Shown here: one piece after another, positions 54,695 through 64,000 of the stretch
Layout: the number at the start of each line of letters is the position of its first letter
How positions within the stretch are numbered: position 1 is the stretch's first letter
DNA from: Phenylobacterium parvum
GTDB taxonomy: Bacteria; Pseudomonadota; Alphaproteobacteria; Caulobacterales; Caulobacteraceae
Assembly (NCBI RefSeq): GCF_003150835.1
Contig: NZ_CP029479.1
Location: 744,001 to 808,000, forward strand
Direction of reading: 5' to 3'
DNA length: 64,000 nucleotides
Position numbers and translations under genes: made by a program
The notes under the pieces: model-generated
What the model saw: only the letters and a program-made list of their open reading frames with translations
Told to the model about the DNA's origin: nothing
Database searches by the model: none

Positions 54695-55993
54695 TCAGTC
54701 GCCCGCCACCCACTCCACGTCGGCGCCCAGGGCGTTGAGGTTCTCGACGAAGCGGGGGTGCGCCCTTTGGATCGGCGCAGCGTTGAGGATTGTCGAACGG
54801 CCCTCGATGCTGGCGGCCAACATGAAGAGGGCTATGGCCACCCGGATGATGTAGGGGCTCTCGACCGTGGCGGGCATGAGGGGCTTGCCGCCGTAGGTGA
54901 TCAGCCGGTGCGGGTCGCAGAGCACCGAATGGGCGCCGAACTTGCCGATCTCGGAGCTCCAGCCCAGGGCCCCCTCGTAGACCTTGTTCCAGAACATGAC
55001 CGACCCTTCGGCGCGCACGCCCAGGGCGATGAAGATGGGCAACAGGTCCGCCGGGACGTAGGGCCAGGGCGCCGCCTCCACCTTGGTCAGGATGTTGGAG
55101 GTGAAGGGCTCCTTCACCTTCAGGCCCTTCGGCGCCCGCGCCGTCGACCAGCCGCCTTCGTGGGTCACCTCGACGCCGAACTTGGCGAAGGTGCGGTCAA
55201 GCAGGGGAAACTGGTCCACCGAGCCGTTCCGCACCGACACCTCGCCGCCGGTGATGGCGCCCATAGCCAGGAAGGTCGCCACCTCATGGAAGTCGTCGGC
55301 GAAGGTGAATTCGGCGCCGGTCAGGCGCTCGACCCCCTCCACGACGATCCGCGAGCCGCCGACCCCCTCGATCTTGGCCCCCATCAGGGCCAGAAAGGCG
55401 CAGAACTCCTGGACGTGCGGTTCGCAGGCGGCGTTCGTCAGCTGCGAGCGTCCCGCCGCAGTGGCCGCGCAGAGAATGAAATTCTCGGTGGTCGTCACCG
55501 AGGCGTAGTCGAGCCAGTGATCCGAGGCCTCAAAACCCCGGGGAGTGGAGATGTGCAGGGCGTCCGGCTCGCGCCGGACCTGGGCCCCGAAGGTCTGGAA
55601 GACCTCGATGTGCGGATCGATCTCCCGGGCCCCAAGGGTGCAGCCCGTCGCATCCTCCTCGATGGTCGCCGCGCCGAACCTGTGGAGTAGGGGCGGGATC
55701 AGCATCAGGGTCGAGCGCATCCCGAGGGGCAGGTGCGCCGCCCTGGGGTCGAGGCCCTCGCCGTGATGCACCTTCAGCACGCCGGCCTCGAAATCCATTT
55801 CCACGCTCGAGCCGAGGCTGCGGAAGAAGTCGAGGATCTTGCGGACATCGGTGATGTCCGGGACCCGGTGAAGGGTCACGGGCCGGTCGGTCAGAAGGGT
55901 GGCGCACAGCACCGGCAGGACGGCGTTCTTGTTCGCCGAGGGGGTGATCCGGCCGCGCAGGGCCCGCCCGCCATTGACGACCAGGCGGGTCAC
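54695..55993 (-). CDS. UDP-N-acetylglucosamine 1-carboxyvinyltransferase-like (MurA-type)
   Basis: A 432-residue EPSP-synthase-fold enzyme read from GTG 55993. The key MurA residues are kept: Lys22 in [10 protein letters not shown], Cys118 in [15 protein letters not shown] and Asp316 in [10 protein letters not shown]. The C-terminal half, [42 protein letters not shown], departs clearly from the usual PTDMQAQF...VFENRF wording. It therefore looks like a divergent MurA family member rather than the standard housekeeping enzyme. It should transfer enolpyruvate to UDP-GlcNAc or a similar sugar. The start overlaps the trxB stop. Confidence 0.85.
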   Translation of the reverse strand: MTRLVVNGGRALRGRITPSANKNAVLPVLCATLLTDRPVTLHRVPDITDVRKILDFFRSLGSSVEMDFEAGVLKVHHGEGLDPRAAHLPLGMRSTLMLIPPLLHRFGAATIEEDATGCTLGAREIDPHIEVFQTFGAQVRREPDALHISTPRGFEASDHWLDYASVTTTENFILCAATAAGRSQLTNAACEPHVQEFCAFLALMGAKIEGVGGSRIVVEGVERLTGAEFTFADDFHEVATFLAMGAITGGEVSVRNGSVDQFPLLDRTFAKFGVEVTHEGGWSTARAPKGLKVKEPFTSNILTKVEAAPWPYVPADLLPIFIALGVRAEGSVMFWNKVYEGALGWSSEIGKFGAHSVLCDPHRLITYGGKPLMPATVESPYIIRVAIALFMLAASIEGRSTILNAAPIQRAHPRFVENLNALGADVEWVAGD

Positions 55994-56967
55994 TGGGCGG
56001 CCGCCCGGCTGGCGGCGTGGTCTTCCTCGGCCAGGAGCCGGACCGCCTCAAGGGCCGCCATGCAGCCCATGCCGGCGGCGGTGACGGCCTGGCGGTAGAC
56101 GTCGTCGGTCACGTCGCCGGCGGCGAAGACCCCGGGAATCGCGGTGGAGGCGGTTCCCGCCTTCACCTTCAGGTAGCCCGAGGCGTCCATCTCCAGCTGG
56201 CCGGCGAACAGGGCCGAGGCCGGGGCGTGGCCGATGGCGATGAAGACGCCATCGCAGGCCAGCTCGCGGGTCTCGCCGGTCTTGGTCGATTTCAGCCGCA
56301 CGCCGGTGACGCCCATGGGGTCGGTCTGGCCCAGCACCTCCTCGACCTGGTGGTCCCAGACCACCTCGACCTTGGGATTGGCGAACAGACGCTCCTGCAG
56401 GATGGCCTCCGCCCGGAAGCTGTCGCGGCGGTGGACCACGGTGACCTTCGAGGCGAAGCTGGTCAGGAAGAGCGCTTCCTCCACGGCCGTGTTGCCGCCA
56501 CCGACCACCACGACCTCCTTGCCGCGATAGAAGAAGCCGTCGCAGGTCGCGCAGGCCGAGACGCCGAAGCCCTGGAAGCGCTGCTCGCTCTCCAGGCCCA
56601 GCCATCGCGCCTGGGCGCCTGTGGCGATGATTAGGGTGTCCGCCAGCCAGACCTGGCCGCTGTCGCAGGTCAGCCGGAAGGGCCGGACCGACAGGTCGGC
56701 GGTGACCACGATGTCATTGATGATCTCGGTCCCGACATGCTCGGCCTGGGCCTGCATCTGCTCCATCAGCCAGGGGCCCTGGATCACCTCGGCGTAACCC
56801 GGATAGTTCTCGACATCGGTCGTGATGGTGAGCTGGCCGCCCGGTTGCAGCCCCTGGATCAGGACAGGCTTGAGCAGGGCGCGGGCGGCGTAGACGGCGG
56901 CTGTGTATCCGGCGGGGCCGGAGCCCACGATCAGGCAGCGGACGGAGCGGGGAGCAGAGTCAGACAT
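55990..56967 (-). CDS. trxB: Thioredoxin reductase
   Basis: The ATG at 56967 gives 325 residues starting [24 protein letters not shown] (FAD fingerprint). The redox-active pair is Cys139-Ala-Thr-Cys142 in [13 protein letters not shown] and the NADPH fold begins [17 protein letters not shown]. The C-terminus has [10 protein letters not shown]. It passes electrons from NADPH to thioredoxin. It is followed by the murA-type gene with a 4-bp overlap, so both are in one transcript. A longer N-terminal start at 57057 is possible but has no added conserved residues. Confidence 0.97.
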   Translation of the reverse strand: MSDSAPRSVRCLIVGSGPAGYTAAVYAARALLKPVLIQGLQPGGQLTITTDVENYPGYAEVIQGPWLMEQMQAQAEHVGTEIINDIVVTADLSVRPFRLTCDSGQVWLADTLIIATGAQARWLGLESEQRFQGFGVSACATCDGFFYRGKEVVVVGGGNTAVEEALFLTSFASKVTVVHRRDSFRAEAILQERLFANPKVEVVWDHQVEEVLGQTDPMGVTGVRLKSTKTGETRELACDGVFIAIGHAPASALFAGQLEMDASGYLKVKAGTASTAIPGVFAAGDVTDDVYRQAVTAAGMGCMAALEAVRLLAEEDHAASRAAAQ

Positions 56968-57095
56968 GTTGTCCCTATAGGACCGATTCAGCGCGTGCGC
57001 GACTCCGTCGCAGGCCCCGCGCCCCGGGGTCTGGACCGGGGGGGAGGGCGGCGTCACAGTGCCCGTCCAGAGAAGCCGCCAGGGAGGACCCCCTC

Positions 57096-57773
57096 ATGTC
57101 ATCTGCGAGCCTGCACGCAGCCCTTGTCCTCGCCCTGGGACTGTCCGCCTGCGCCGCCGTCCCGCCCGAACGGGCGCCGGACCTGGCAGGCGCCTGGACG
57201 GTCGAGGACCTCGACGCCCGGGGCGTGATCGACCGCGCGCCCCTGTCGGTGACCTTCCAGGAGGGCCGGGTCTCGGCCTTCGCCGGCTGCAACCGCCTGA
57301 TGGGCGCCTACACCCAGGCCGGCGAGAAGGTGAAGATCGGCCCCCTGGCCTCCACCCGGATGGCCTGCACGCCGGCCCTGATGGATCAGGAGAAGCGGCT
57401 GGCCGACTCCCTTCAGGCCGCGGAGACGGTCGGGACCGGCCCCGACGAGGCTGTCAGGCTCTCGGGTCCGGGCGGCCGGAGCCTGCTTCTGCGCCGGGAG
57501 TCCCAAGGGCCCTCCGGCCGTGGCCGCCTTGCGCTCCGCTGCGGGGACGAGGACTTCAACGTCACCTTCGGGTCGGCCGAGGCGGTCCTCGAAGGGGCCG
57601 GCGGCGCGAGCGAGCGGCTGGCGCGGCTGAACGCCGCCGGCGCCGATCCCGAGGCGCCCCGGGTCTTCACCAATGGCCGGATGACCTTCACGCAGGAGAT
57701 CGAGGGCGGCCGGTCCGTGACCTTCGCGCGGGGCCGGATGGCGCCGGTTCCCTGCACCCTGCGGGGCGGCTGA
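57096..57773 (+). CDS. META-domain lipoprotein
   Basis: A 225-residue protein with a lipoprotein signal (LGLSACAA, lipid-modified Cys at residue 19). The META/HslJ-type domain is at about residues 28-110, AWTVEDLDARGVIDRAPLSVTFQEGRVSAFAGCNRLMGAYTQ and STRMACTPALMDQE. The remainder is a second domain I do not recognise, ending PCTLRGG. META-domain proteins (HslJ and relatives) are outer-membrane- or periplasm-associated and stress-linked in E. coli. It lies between divergent trxB and the convergent PseG-like gene, which ends 7 bp later. Confidence 0.85.
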   Translation: MSSASLHAALVLALGLSACAAVPPERAPDLAGAWTVEDLDARGVIDRAPLSVTFQEGRVSAFAGCNRLMGAYTQAGEKVKIGPLASTRMACTPALMDQEKRLADSLQAAETVGTGPDEAVRLSGPGGRSLLLRRESQGPSGRGRLALRCGDEDFNVTFGSAEAVLEGAGGASERLARLNAAGADPEAPRVFTNGRMTFTQEIEGGRSVTFARGRMAPVPCTLRGG

Positions 57774-57779
57774 GGCGGA

Positions 57780-58826
57780 TCAGACCGCCTGGGCCTTGCG
57801 CCCGATGGTCTCCAGGAGGGCCTCGGCCGCACGGCCGGCGCCCTGGCCGTCGCAGACGCCGGCGGCGGCCTCGGAGAGGTGCGACCTCTGCACCGGATCT
57901 GTGACCAGGCGCATGATGGCGCGATCGAGGGCGCCGTCGAAGGCGCTGGAGCCGGCGTCCAGCACCAGGGCGGCGCCGCGCTCGGACAGGGCCGCGGCGG
58001 CGGCCTTCTGGTTCTCGGCCACCACCACCACGGCCGCAGGCACGCCCAGGGTGCAAATCTCCCAGACGGTCGACCCTGCGCCCGCGACGGCGAAGTCGGC
58101 GTCGTGCATCAGGGTGGCCATGTCGGTGGCGTCCACGTGGACATTCAGGCGCCGGTCATGGGACGCCATGCGGGACAGGGTGCGCAGGCTGGGCGCCTGG
58201 GCGCCCAGGACCACGTCGATGACCACGTCGCCCAGCCGGGGCCGCAGGCGGTCGACCACCCGGCTCGTCACGCCGCCGACATCGCTGAGCCCCAGGGTCA
58301 CCAGCACCCGCTTCACGGCCTCGCCGCGACGGCCCAGGGACGAGGCGCGGAGGGCGGCGAAACGGCTGCGGACCGGGGCGAACTCGGGACCCAGCAGGAG
58401 GCGCGCATCGCCGTCGGTCAGCAGGGTGTAGTCGAGGGGGCGGCGGTTCGGCCCGGAGTCCAGGACGATGTCGGCCCCCAGGGGCCGGTCGGCCAGGTCG
58501 TCAATGACCAGGCAGGCCCGTCCGCCGGCCAGGGCCTCGTGGTCGGGCTGGGCCAGCCGGTAATGGTCGAAGACCAGGGCGTCGAAGCCCTGGCCCGCCA
58601 GGGCGGCGGCGAGGCCCGACCGGTCGGTCGCCAGGGCCTCGATCCGGGACATGGCCGGCGCGAAGGTCTCGAGCAGGGGCGCGCTCTCGGCCGTGGCGAT
58701 GAAGGCGCAGGCCGCTCCCCGCACGCTGAGGGCCTCGGCCAGGGTCAGGCTGCGCATGAGGTGGCCGCCGCCGGCCTCGGGACCGGCGTCGGCGATGAAC
58801 AGCACGCGCGGCGTCTCGGGAATCAT
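57780..58826 (-). CDS. PseG-like UDP-sugar hydrolase (FlmD-like)
   Basis: A 348-residue GT-B-fold protein. It begins RVLFIADAGPEAGGGHLMRSLTLAEALSVRG, with the GGGHxMR nucleotide-sugar signature of PseG, and has DSGPNRRPLDYTLL and GAGSTVWEICTLGVPAAVVVVAENQ, the latter typical of UDP-sugar binding. PseG removes UDP from the intermediate of pseudaminic acid synthesis; in Caulobacter the FlmD homologue is needed for flagellin glycosylation. The other pse/flm genes are not in the window, so the pathway link is inferred. Confidence 0.82.
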   Translation of the reverse strand: MIPETPRVLFIADAGPEAGGGHLMRSLTLAEALSVRGAACAFIATAESAPLLETFAPAMSRIEALATDRSGLAAALAGQGFDALVFDHYRLAQPDHEALAGGRACLVIDDLADRPLGADIVLDSGPNRRPLDYTLLTDGDARLLLGPEFAPVRSRFAALRASSLGRRGEAVKRVLVTLGLSDVGGVTSRVVDRLRPRLGDVVIDVVLGAQAPSLRTLSRMASHDRRLNVHVDATDMATLMHDADFAVAGAGSTVWEICTLGVPAAVVVVAENQKAAAAALSERGAALVLDAGSSAFDGALDRAIMRLVTDPVQRSHLSEAAAGVCDGQGAGRAAEALLETIGRKAQAV

Positions 58827-58872
58827 GTCGCGGACAGGGGAGCGCGAATTTGCGGTTTCGGAAAGGGCGACG

Positions 58873-59847
58873 TCACGGGGCGCTCTGGTCCAGCAGGCCG
58901 ACGATGGCCGCCGCAGCCCGGCCGGTCTCGTCGAAGGGCGCGCCGGGGAAGAGGTCGAGCCTTCCTTCGAACCTGCGCGCCGCGCCTCGGGCGATCAGGT
59001 CCTCGTGCAGGCGGGTGAACTTGTCCGAGCCGCCATCGAGGGGCAGGAGCAGGACCGGCCGGCCGGAAGAGGCGGCTTCGGTCGCCATGTTGGCGCTGTC
59101 CTCTGTGACCAGCACCACGTCGGCCGCCGCCAGGAAGGCGAAGTAGGGGTTTTCGCCCGTCCCGTCCCAGATGAAGCCTGGCAGGCCGGACAGGGCCTCG
59201 GTCAGGATGCGGCGGGCCGATGCGGGGGTGCGCCGGGAGAAGGTGGTCATCAGCGACCCTCCGGCCTCGGTGACCGCCTGCCTCAGGTCTGCGGCCAGGG
59301 TCCGGGCGCGGGCGTCCGAGAGGTCATGGGTCTTGGACTTGCCGCCCACCAGCAGGGCGGCCCGGGGGCGGGGCAGGGGGTCCGTGAGGGGGGCGAAGCG
59401 CGCGGCGGCCTCGGCCAGCCGCTCCGCCGTGACCCGGTGCGGAGACCCCGTGACCGGCAGGACGTTGGGGCCGGAGATCTGGTCATGCCGGGGGGCGACG
59501 ACCAGGTCGAAGGCGCCCCGGGGCGTCCGGGGGTTCTGGATCTGCACCACCCGGGTCCGCCCCCTCGACCAGGACTTCAGGTGCAGGGAGAGGGGCAGGG
59601 TGGCGCGGCCGGCGGCGATCCAGAGGTCGGGCCAGGGCGGACGGATGTCCGATCCCTCCTCGAGGGCGGCAAGGGGAAAGGGATTGAGGAACCAGGGCAG
59701 GCGGTCCATCCGCCCCTTCCAGCGCACGGTCCGGGTCTCGACCCGGGCCGGGATCAGGCGGGCGACCGCCTCGGCCAGGCCGAGGGCCGGGCCGGCGTTC
59801 CCGGCCTTGTCATCCGACACGGCCCAAAGGGTGAGGGGACGGGCCAA
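58873..59847 (-). CDS. ELM1-family (mitochondrial fission ELM1-like) protein
   Basis: A 324-residue protein with the ELM1 family pattern: WAVSDDKAGNAGPALGLAEAVARL at the start, RTRVVQIQNPRTPRGAFDLVVAPRHD in the middle and VLVTEDSANMATEAASSGRPVLLLPLDGGS near the end. Plant ELM1 acts in mitochondrial fission, but bacterial members look like glycosyltransferase-fold proteins of unknown function. It is next to the PseG-like gene on the same strand (46 bp apart), so a surface-glycan role is possible. The stop is 13 bp from greA on its other side. Confidence 0.82.
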   Translation of the reverse strand: MARPLTLWAVSDDKAGNAGPALGLAEAVARLIPARVETRTVRWKGRMDRLPWFLNPFPLAALEEGSDIRPPWPDLWIAAGRATLPLSLHLKSWSRGRTRVVQIQNPRTPRGAFDLVVAPRHDQISGPNVLPVTGSPHRVTAERLAEAAARFAPLTDPLPRPRAALLVGGKSKTHDLSDARARTLAADLRQAVTEAGGSLMTTFSRRTPASARRILTEALSGLPGFIWDGTGENPYFAFLAAADVVLVTEDSANMATEAASSGRPVLLLPLDGGSDKFTRLHEDLIARGAARRFEGRLDLFPGAPFDETGRAAAAIVGLLDQSAP

Positions 59848-59860
59848 GAGCCTGCGGGCC

Positions 59861-60334
59861 CTAGATCCACTCCACCTTGACGATCTCGTAGGCCTTGACG
59901 CCTCCGGGCGTGTTGACCTCGACGACGTCCCCGGTCTCCTTGCCGATCATGGCCCGGGCGATGGGGGAGGTGATGGAGATCTTGCCGGACTTCACGTCCG
60001 CCTCATGCTCGCCGACGATCTGGTAGCGGGCCTCGTCCTCGGTGTCCTCGTCGACGACCGAGACCGTGGCCCCGAACTTGACCTGGCGGCCGGACAGCTT
60101 GGACACGTCGATGACCTGGGCGCGCGCCATCCGGTCCTCGATGTCCGCAATCTGGCCCTCGATCCAGCCCTGCCGCTCCTTCGCCGCATGATACTCGGCG
60201 TTCTCGGACAGGTCGCCGTGGGCGCGCGCCTCTGCGATGGCGGCGATCACGGACGGCCGCTCGATCGTCTTGAGACGCTTCAGGTCTTCGTCGAGGGCGT
60301 GATAGCCCTCGGCGGTCATCGGGACTTTTTCCAT
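59861..60334 (-). CDS. greA: Transcription elongation factor GreA
   Basis: The ATG at 60334 gives the standard 157 residues starting [21 protein letters not shown]. The N-terminal coiled coil carries the acidic tip ([20 protein letters not shown]) that enters the RNA polymerase channel. The C-terminal domain ends [23 protein letters not shown]. GreA helps cleave backtracked transcripts. A longer ORF starts upstream but the conserved N-terminus begins here. It lies downstream of the penicillin-binding protein gene on the same strand. Confidence 0.96.
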   Translation of the reverse strand: MEKVPMTAEGYHALDEDLKRLKTIERPSVIAAIAEARAHGDLSENAEYHAAKERQGWIEGQIADIEDRMARAQVIDVSKLSGRQVKFGATVSVVDEDTEDEARYQIVGEHEADVKSGKISITSPIARAMIGKETGDVVEVNTPGGVKAYEIVKVEWI

Positions 60335-60459
60335 TACAGGGTGGTCTCGGGTCTGCGCTGGGGACGTGAATCTCACCGCGGGCGCACGCGTCCGTGGGGG
60401 GAAAAGGATAGGTCCCGCCGGCGCAGAACTCAAGTGTGCAATGCAGCAAGAGCCTGAAG

Positions 60460-62355
60460 TCAGGTCTGGGGTTCGGCCGGAACCTTCGCAGGCGCCGCAG
60501 GCGGAGGGGGCGGGGACGCCGGTTTTGCGCCCTCAGGGACACCCCCTGGCGGGGGTCCGGGGACCTCTTCCGGCGGCGGAGTCGGCGGCGGGGCGGGCGG
60601 TTGCGGCCCCGCAGGAATGGGCGTGGCCGGCAGTCGCTTCACCGCCGTGGCCATGACATTGCGCCAGACCTCGGCCGGCAGGGAGCCTCCGGTCACCCCC
60701 TTCATGGGCCGGTTGTCGTCCCGTCCCATCCAGACCACGGTGACGACCCCGCCCGTGTAACCGGCGAACCAGGCGTCCTGGTAGGACGAGGTGGTGCCGG
60801 TCTTGCCCGCCAGGTCGCGACCGGGCAGGGCGGCGCGGGTCCCGGTGCCGGAGACCAGCACCTGGCGCATCATCCGGTTGAGGTCCGAGAGGGCGGGGTT
60901 GGTGATCACCTGCTTCGCCGGAGGCGGCGCGGGCCGGGTCCAGACGACCTTCCCGCCGGCGGTGCGGATCCGCGAGACGCCCCAGGCTTCGACCAGGCGC
61001 CCGCCGCTGGCGAAGGCGCCATAGGACTCGGCCATGTCCATCGGGGTCACCACGCCGGCGCCCAGGGCCATGGCGGGGGTGGTGGGGATGGGGGTGGAGA
61101 TCCCCAGCCGGCGGGCCGTGTCCGCCACCCGGACCCGCCCCACCTCGTCGGCCAGCTTGACGGCGACGGTGTTCACCGAGCGGGCGAGGGCGGTCTCAAG
61201 GGTCATGGGGCCCTGGAAGCCCGGTTCGTAGTTCGAGGGCGACCAGCCTTCCAGGGTGACGGGCTCGTCCACCACCTCGCTGTCCGGGGTGCGACCGGCC
61301 TCCAGGGCGGCCAGCCAGACGAAGGGCTTGAAGGCCGATCCGGGCTGGCGCCGGGCGTCGGTGGCGCGGTTGTAGGGGGCGGTGAGGTGGTCGGTTCCCC
61401 CCACCAGGGCGCGCACGGCGCCGGTCCCGTCCAGGGTCACCACGGCCCCCTGTTGCACCCCCTGCGGGCCGCCCCGGGTCACGCCGTTGCGCAGGGCCTC
61501 CTCGGCGGCTCGCTCCAGGGGCAGGTCCAGGGTGGTCTCGACCACCAGGTCCTGCTTCACCGATCCGGCCCGCCGCCGCGCCTGGGCGTCCATCCAGTCG
61601 ACGAAGTACTGGGCCGAGGCCTCCGGCGCCCGGGTCCAGACCCTGGGCTTCTCCGCCAGGGCGGCGGCCCGGGCCTTGGGGGACAGGACGCCTGTCTCGA
61701 CCATGGCGTCCAGGACCAGCTTCGTCCGCTCCGCGTTCCGGGCGGGCTCGTCCACGGGATTGTAGCCGCTGGGCGACTTGGGGATGGAGGCCAGCATGGC
61801 GGCCTCTCGGACGGTCAGGCGCGAGGCGGGCTTGTTGAAATACCGCCAGGCGGCCGCCTCCAGTCCCCAGGCGCCCTTCCCGAAATTGATGCGCGACAGG
61901 TAGAGGCCGAGGATTTGCGACTTGGTGAAGGCCTGCTCCAGCTGGACGGCGAGGGCCAGTTCGCGGGCCTTCCGCTCCAGGGTCTTCTCCTGGTTCAGGA
62001 AGAGGAGGCGGGCAACCTGCTGGGTGATGGTCGACCCGCCCTGGGCGACCCCGCCCTCGGCCAGGTTGGCGGCTGCGGCCCGCGCGATCCCCGCCGCATC
62101 GAACCCGGGGTGGCTGTAGAACCGCCGGTCCTCGATGGCCACGAAGGCCGCCGGGACATGGGCGGGAAGGCTGCGGACCTCCACCGGCGGGCCATAGCGG
62201 CCGCCGCGCACCCCGATCCGGGCGCCGTTGCGGTCCACGAAGACAACCTGCGGCGCTCGCTCAATGGCCGGCAGGGGCGGCAGGGCGGCGCCTCCGGGCA
62301 GGCCCGGCAGGGTGGGCAGGGTCACCGTCGCGGAGGCGAGGAGGCCGATCAACAT
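60460..62355 (-). CDS. Class A penicillin-binding protein (PBP1A-type)
   Basis: A 631-residue protein with one short N-terminal hydrophobic anchor. The glycosyltransferase-51 domain has [19 protein letters not shown] (catalytic Glu75), [35 protein letters not shown] and the transpeptidase domain has SAFKPF (SxxK), ARSVNTVAV (SxN) and [17 protein letters not shown] (KTG). A Pro-rich tail of about 50 residues follows. It polymerises and cross-links peptidoglycan at the cytoplasmic membrane's outer face. greA lies 126 bp downstream on the same strand. Confidence 0.95.
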   Translation of the reverse strand: MLIGLLASATVTLPTLPGLPGGAALPPLPAIERAPQVVFVDRNGARIGVRGGRYGPPVEVRSLPAHVPAAFVAIEDRRFYSHPGFDAAGIARAAAANLAEGGVAQGGSTITQQVARLLFLNQEKTLERKARELALAVQLEQAFTKSQILGLYLSRINFGKGAWGLEAAAWRYFNKPASRLTVREAAMLASIPKSPSGYNPVDEPARNAERTKLVLDAMVETGVLSPKARAAALAEKPRVWTRAPEASAQYFVDWMDAQARRRAGSVKQDLVVETTLDLPLERAAEEALRNGVTRGGPQGVQQGAVVTLDGTGAVRALVGGTDHLTAPYNRATDARRQPGSAFKPFVWLAALEAGRTPDSEVVDEPVTLEGWSPSNYEPGFQGPMTLETALARSVNTVAVKLADEVGRVRVADTARRLGISTPIPTTPAMALGAGVVTPMDMAESYGAFASGGRLVEAWGVSRIRTAGGKVVWTRPAPPPAKQVITNPALSDLNRMMRQVLVSGTGTRAALPGRDLAGKTGTTSSYQDAWFAGYTGGVVTVVWMGRDDNRPMKGVTGGSLPAEVWRNVMATAVKRLPATPIPAGPQPPAPPPTPPPEEVPGPPPGGVPEGAKPASPPPPPAAPAKVPAEPQT

Positions 62356-62447
62356 CCGTCAGGTTCCAGGCGCAGGTTTGGGGCGCGGGCCGGATCGCCC
62401 GCCGGGCAAGGCTCGCGCTCGACCGTGGCGACACTTAGGCGGCGGGG

Positions 62448-62948
62448 TCAGGCGCTCTCGATGACCTCGCAGCCCGCCAGCTCCCCGGCGTCCGGCGCCT
62501 CGAAGACACCCTCGGTGAAGTCGAACATCTCGGGCGTCACCACGAAGGAGAAGCCCTCGCCCTGGATCTGGTTGCGCGACAGCACCCGTCCCCGGCGCAC
62601 CTCCTTCGGGGCGTTGAGGTAGTGGAAGCGCGCCGGCAGCTCGCAGAGCCGGGCGATCTCGGCCACCCGGGCCCGGTCCGAGCGTCGCAGGAGGCCGAGG
62701 TCGAGCACCACGGGGGTCCCGGTCGCCATGACCGCCGCCGCCGTCGACCAGATCTGGGCCTCGCAGCGCTCGATCCGCTCCATCAGCCAGTTGAAGTCCG
62801 GCTGCTGGGGCATGTCCTGGGCGAAGAGCCGCGCCATCCAGTCGTCGATGGAGAAGCTCACGGCCCGCTCTCGTCGGGCGAGGTCGCCGGCATAGGTCGA
62901 CTTCCCGGCGCCGGACGGGCCGAAGATGACGTGCAGGGTCGGGGTCAC
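62448..62948 (-). CDS. AAA-type ATP-binding protein, nucleotide-kinase-like
   Basis: The GTG at 62948 gives 166 residues beginning MTPTLHVIFGPSGAGKSTYAGDLARRE (Walker A GPSGAGKST). Further conserved points are FSIDDWMARLFAQDM and VVLDLGLLRRSDRARVAEIARL, matching the AAA_33/zeta-toxin-like kinase family with small P-loop kinases. A phosphorylation substrate is not known. It is 8 bp downstream of the SDR gene on the same strand, so the two are likely co-transcribed. Confidence 0.78.
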   Translation of the reverse strand: MTPTLHVIFGPSGAGKSTYAGDLARRERAVSFSIDDWMARLFAQDMPQQPDFNWLMERIERCEAQIWSTAAAVMATGTPVVLDLGLLRRSDRARVAEIARLCELPARFHYLNAPKEVRRGRVLSRNQIQGEGFSFVVTPEMFDFTEGVFEAPDAGELAGCEVIESA

Positions 62949-62956
62949 GGCGGGGC

Positions 62957-63754
62957 TCAACGGACGGTCAAGCCGCCGTCGATGACCATTTCCGCCCCGG
63001 TCACATAACGGCTCTCGTCCGAGGCCAGCCACAGGACGCCGTTGGCGATGTCGAGGGGGAAGCCCTTCACGCCCAGGGGCACGGCGGTTTCCGTCAGGGC
63101 GTCCAGGGCCAGGTCGCGCTGCGGGCGGGCGTTGTCGCCGGGGCCGCCGGTGCCGATGATGGTGTCCCAGATCGGGGTCTCGATGATGCCGGGGTGCATG
63201 GAGTTGACCCGGATCCCGTCCTTGGCGTTGGCGCATTCCATCGCCACCGACTTGGTCATCAGGCGCACGGCGCCCTTGGTGGCGCAGTAGCCGCTCATGT
63301 TGGGCGAGCCCTTCAGGCCGGCGATCGAGGAGATGTTGATGATCGAGCCCGTCTGGTGCTCGCGCATCAGGGGCAGGGAATGCTTCATGCCCAGGAAGAC
63401 GCCGTCGACGTTGATGGCCATCTGGCGCTTGAAGTCGGCGAGGGAGAAGTCGGTGACCGGCCCGGACAGGCCGATGCCGGCGTTGTTGACCAGGATGTCC
63501 AGGCGGCCGTGCAGGGCCTTCACCTTGCCGATGGTCTCGATCCAGGCCTCTTCGCTCGTGACGTCCTGGTGCAGGTAGTCCGCCGTGGCGCCCGCAGCGC
63601 GCAGGGCTTCGACGGCCTCGCGGCCCTTGTCGTCCTGGATGTCGCTGATGACGATGACGGCGCCTTCCTGCGCCAGCCGCTCGGCGCATCCCAGGCCGAT
63701 CCCGCTGGCCCCGCCGGTGATGAGCGCCACCTTGCCCTGAACCCGTCCCGCCAT
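62957..63754 (-). CDS. Short-chain dehydrogenase/reductase
   Basis: A 265-residue classical SDR. The NAD(P)-binding TGGASGIG motif is at about residues 13-20, NNAG at about 89-92, the catalytic Ser-Tyr-Lys set in INISSIAGLKGSPNMSGYCATKGAVR, and the VNSMHPGIIETPI segment follows. The sequence resembles cyclohexanol- and 3-hydroxysteroid-type dehydrogenases. It probably oxidises a ring alcohol using NAD+. It heads a two-gene unit with the small kinase-like gene and diverges from the acetyltransferase at 63860. Confidence 0.92.
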   Translation of the reverse strand: MAGRVQGKVALITGGASGIGLGCAERLAQEGAVIVISDIQDDKGREAVEALRAAGATADYLHQDVTSEEAWIETIGKVKALHGRLDILVNNAGIGLSGPVTDFSLADFKRQMAINVDGVFLGMKHSLPLMREHQTGSIINISSIAGLKGSPNMSGYCATKGAVRLMTKSVAMECANAKDGIRVNSMHPGIIETPIWDTIIGTGGPGDNARPQRDLALDALTETAVPLGVKGFPLDIANGVLWLASDESRYVTGAEMVIDGGLTVR

Positions 63755-63859
63755 GTCCGTCTCCTTCCCGCTTGACCCCTTGGGGTTTTCTCATGCCTAG
63801 CGCAGGGCGGCCCGCTTGCCCATAGGCCGCCCCGGCCCGATGCCTTCTGGGAGACGTCC

Positions 63860-64000
63860 ATGTCCGTCGAGATCCGCCCCTGCAGCCCCGGGGACGCCGA
63901 GGCCCTGGCCCTGGTCAGCCGGGCGACCTTCCTGGAGTCCTACGCCGACGTCCTGCCGGCGGCGGACATCCTGGTCCACTGCGAGGTCCAGAACCGGCCG
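63860..64000 (+). CDS. GNAT family N-acetyltransferase (partial, N-terminal)
   Basis: The gene starts at ATG 63860 and runs off the window after 47 codons. The visible start, MSVEIRPCSPGDAEALALVSRATFLESYADVLP, is the N-terminal strand-helix of a GNAT acetyltransferase. The acetyl-CoA-binding loop lies beyond the end of the window. It diverges from the SDR gene with 105 bp between the two starts. No further claims are possible. Confidence 0.75.
   Translation, partial: MSVEIRPCSPGDAEALALVSRATFLESYADVLPAADILVHCEVQNRP

Noticed and set aside
60436..62622. Long plus-strand open frame opposite the penicillin-binding protein
   Set aside because: It is a GC-rich shadow; it has no known motif, while the minus-strand frame has all glycosyltransferase and transpeptidase motifs.

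Overview
The window looks like chromosome from a high-GC alphaproteobacterium of the Caulobacterales (Caulobacter/Phenylobacterium type). The evidence is a sciP-like CtrA inhibitor gene beside the hook operon, divergent sigma54 flagellar promoters with downstream ftr-like elements, a PleC/DivJ-type histidine kinase, a flmD/PseG-like gene, two SleB-type hydrolases and strong GC bias at third codon positions. No tRNA, rRNA, CRISPR array, prophage or insertion sequence was recognised.

Layout. 0-2.6 kb: the end of glnE, then a four-gene module of periplasmic EF-hand protein, ECF sigma factor, single-span anti-sigma-like protein and CnrX-like periplasmic metal-sensor-like protein, joined by overlapping start/stop codons. 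2.5-6.7 kb (minus): pepN and a short PleC/DivJ-like kinase. 6.8-7.6 kb: an EthD-domain protein and a 48-residue lmo0937-family membrane protein in an AT-richer pocket. 7.7-12.8 kb (minus): fused 5-oxoprolinase, an unknown exported protein and a DsbA-like oxidoreductase. 12.9-18.9 kb: a TerB-DnaJ protein, a HET-C/phospholipase-like exported protein, a divergent GH108-like protein, a small membrane protein, then monooxygenase, acyl-CoA dehydrogenase and serine hydrolase genes. 18.9-25 kb: a CYP153-type P450, an Old Yellow Enzyme, a globin, an SMP-30 lactonase, thyA-folA and a DUF924 protein. 25-33.6 kb: an RcnB-like protein, ilvC, an SbtA-type transporter with a divergent LysR regulator, trmN6-like, a polyprenyl diphosphate synthase, fumC and a RusA-like nuclease.

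33.7-41.5 kb is a flagellar cluster. fliK-flgD-flgE-sciP run leftward and flgK-flgL rightward from a shared 426-bp regulatory region. 41.5-47.6 kb: mnmA, a SOUL-domain protein, a thiolase, a small acetyltransferase and uvrB. 47.6-54.7 kb: a second DsbA-like protein, two SleB-type hydrolases flanking the nadA-nadB-nadC operon (NAD synthesis from aspartate) and an acetyltransferase. 54.7-64 kb: trxB with a divergent murA-type gene, a META-domain lipoprotein, a PseG-like hydrolase, an ELM1-family protein, greA, a class A penicillin-binding protein, a short-chain dehydrogenase with a small kinase-like protein, and the start of another acetyltransferase.

The most distinctive non-coding feature is a ~110-bp, highly structured palindromic repeat (about nine copies at six loci, once as a tandem array), found mostly between convergent genes. 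Other notable signals are two identical-core palindromes before nadA, a T-N11-A box between sbtA and its LysR gene, and the two-way sigma54 region of the flagellar cluster. I found no clearly novel multi-gene system. The best candidates for follow-up are the EF-hand/ECF/CnrX-like module and the palindromic repeat family.
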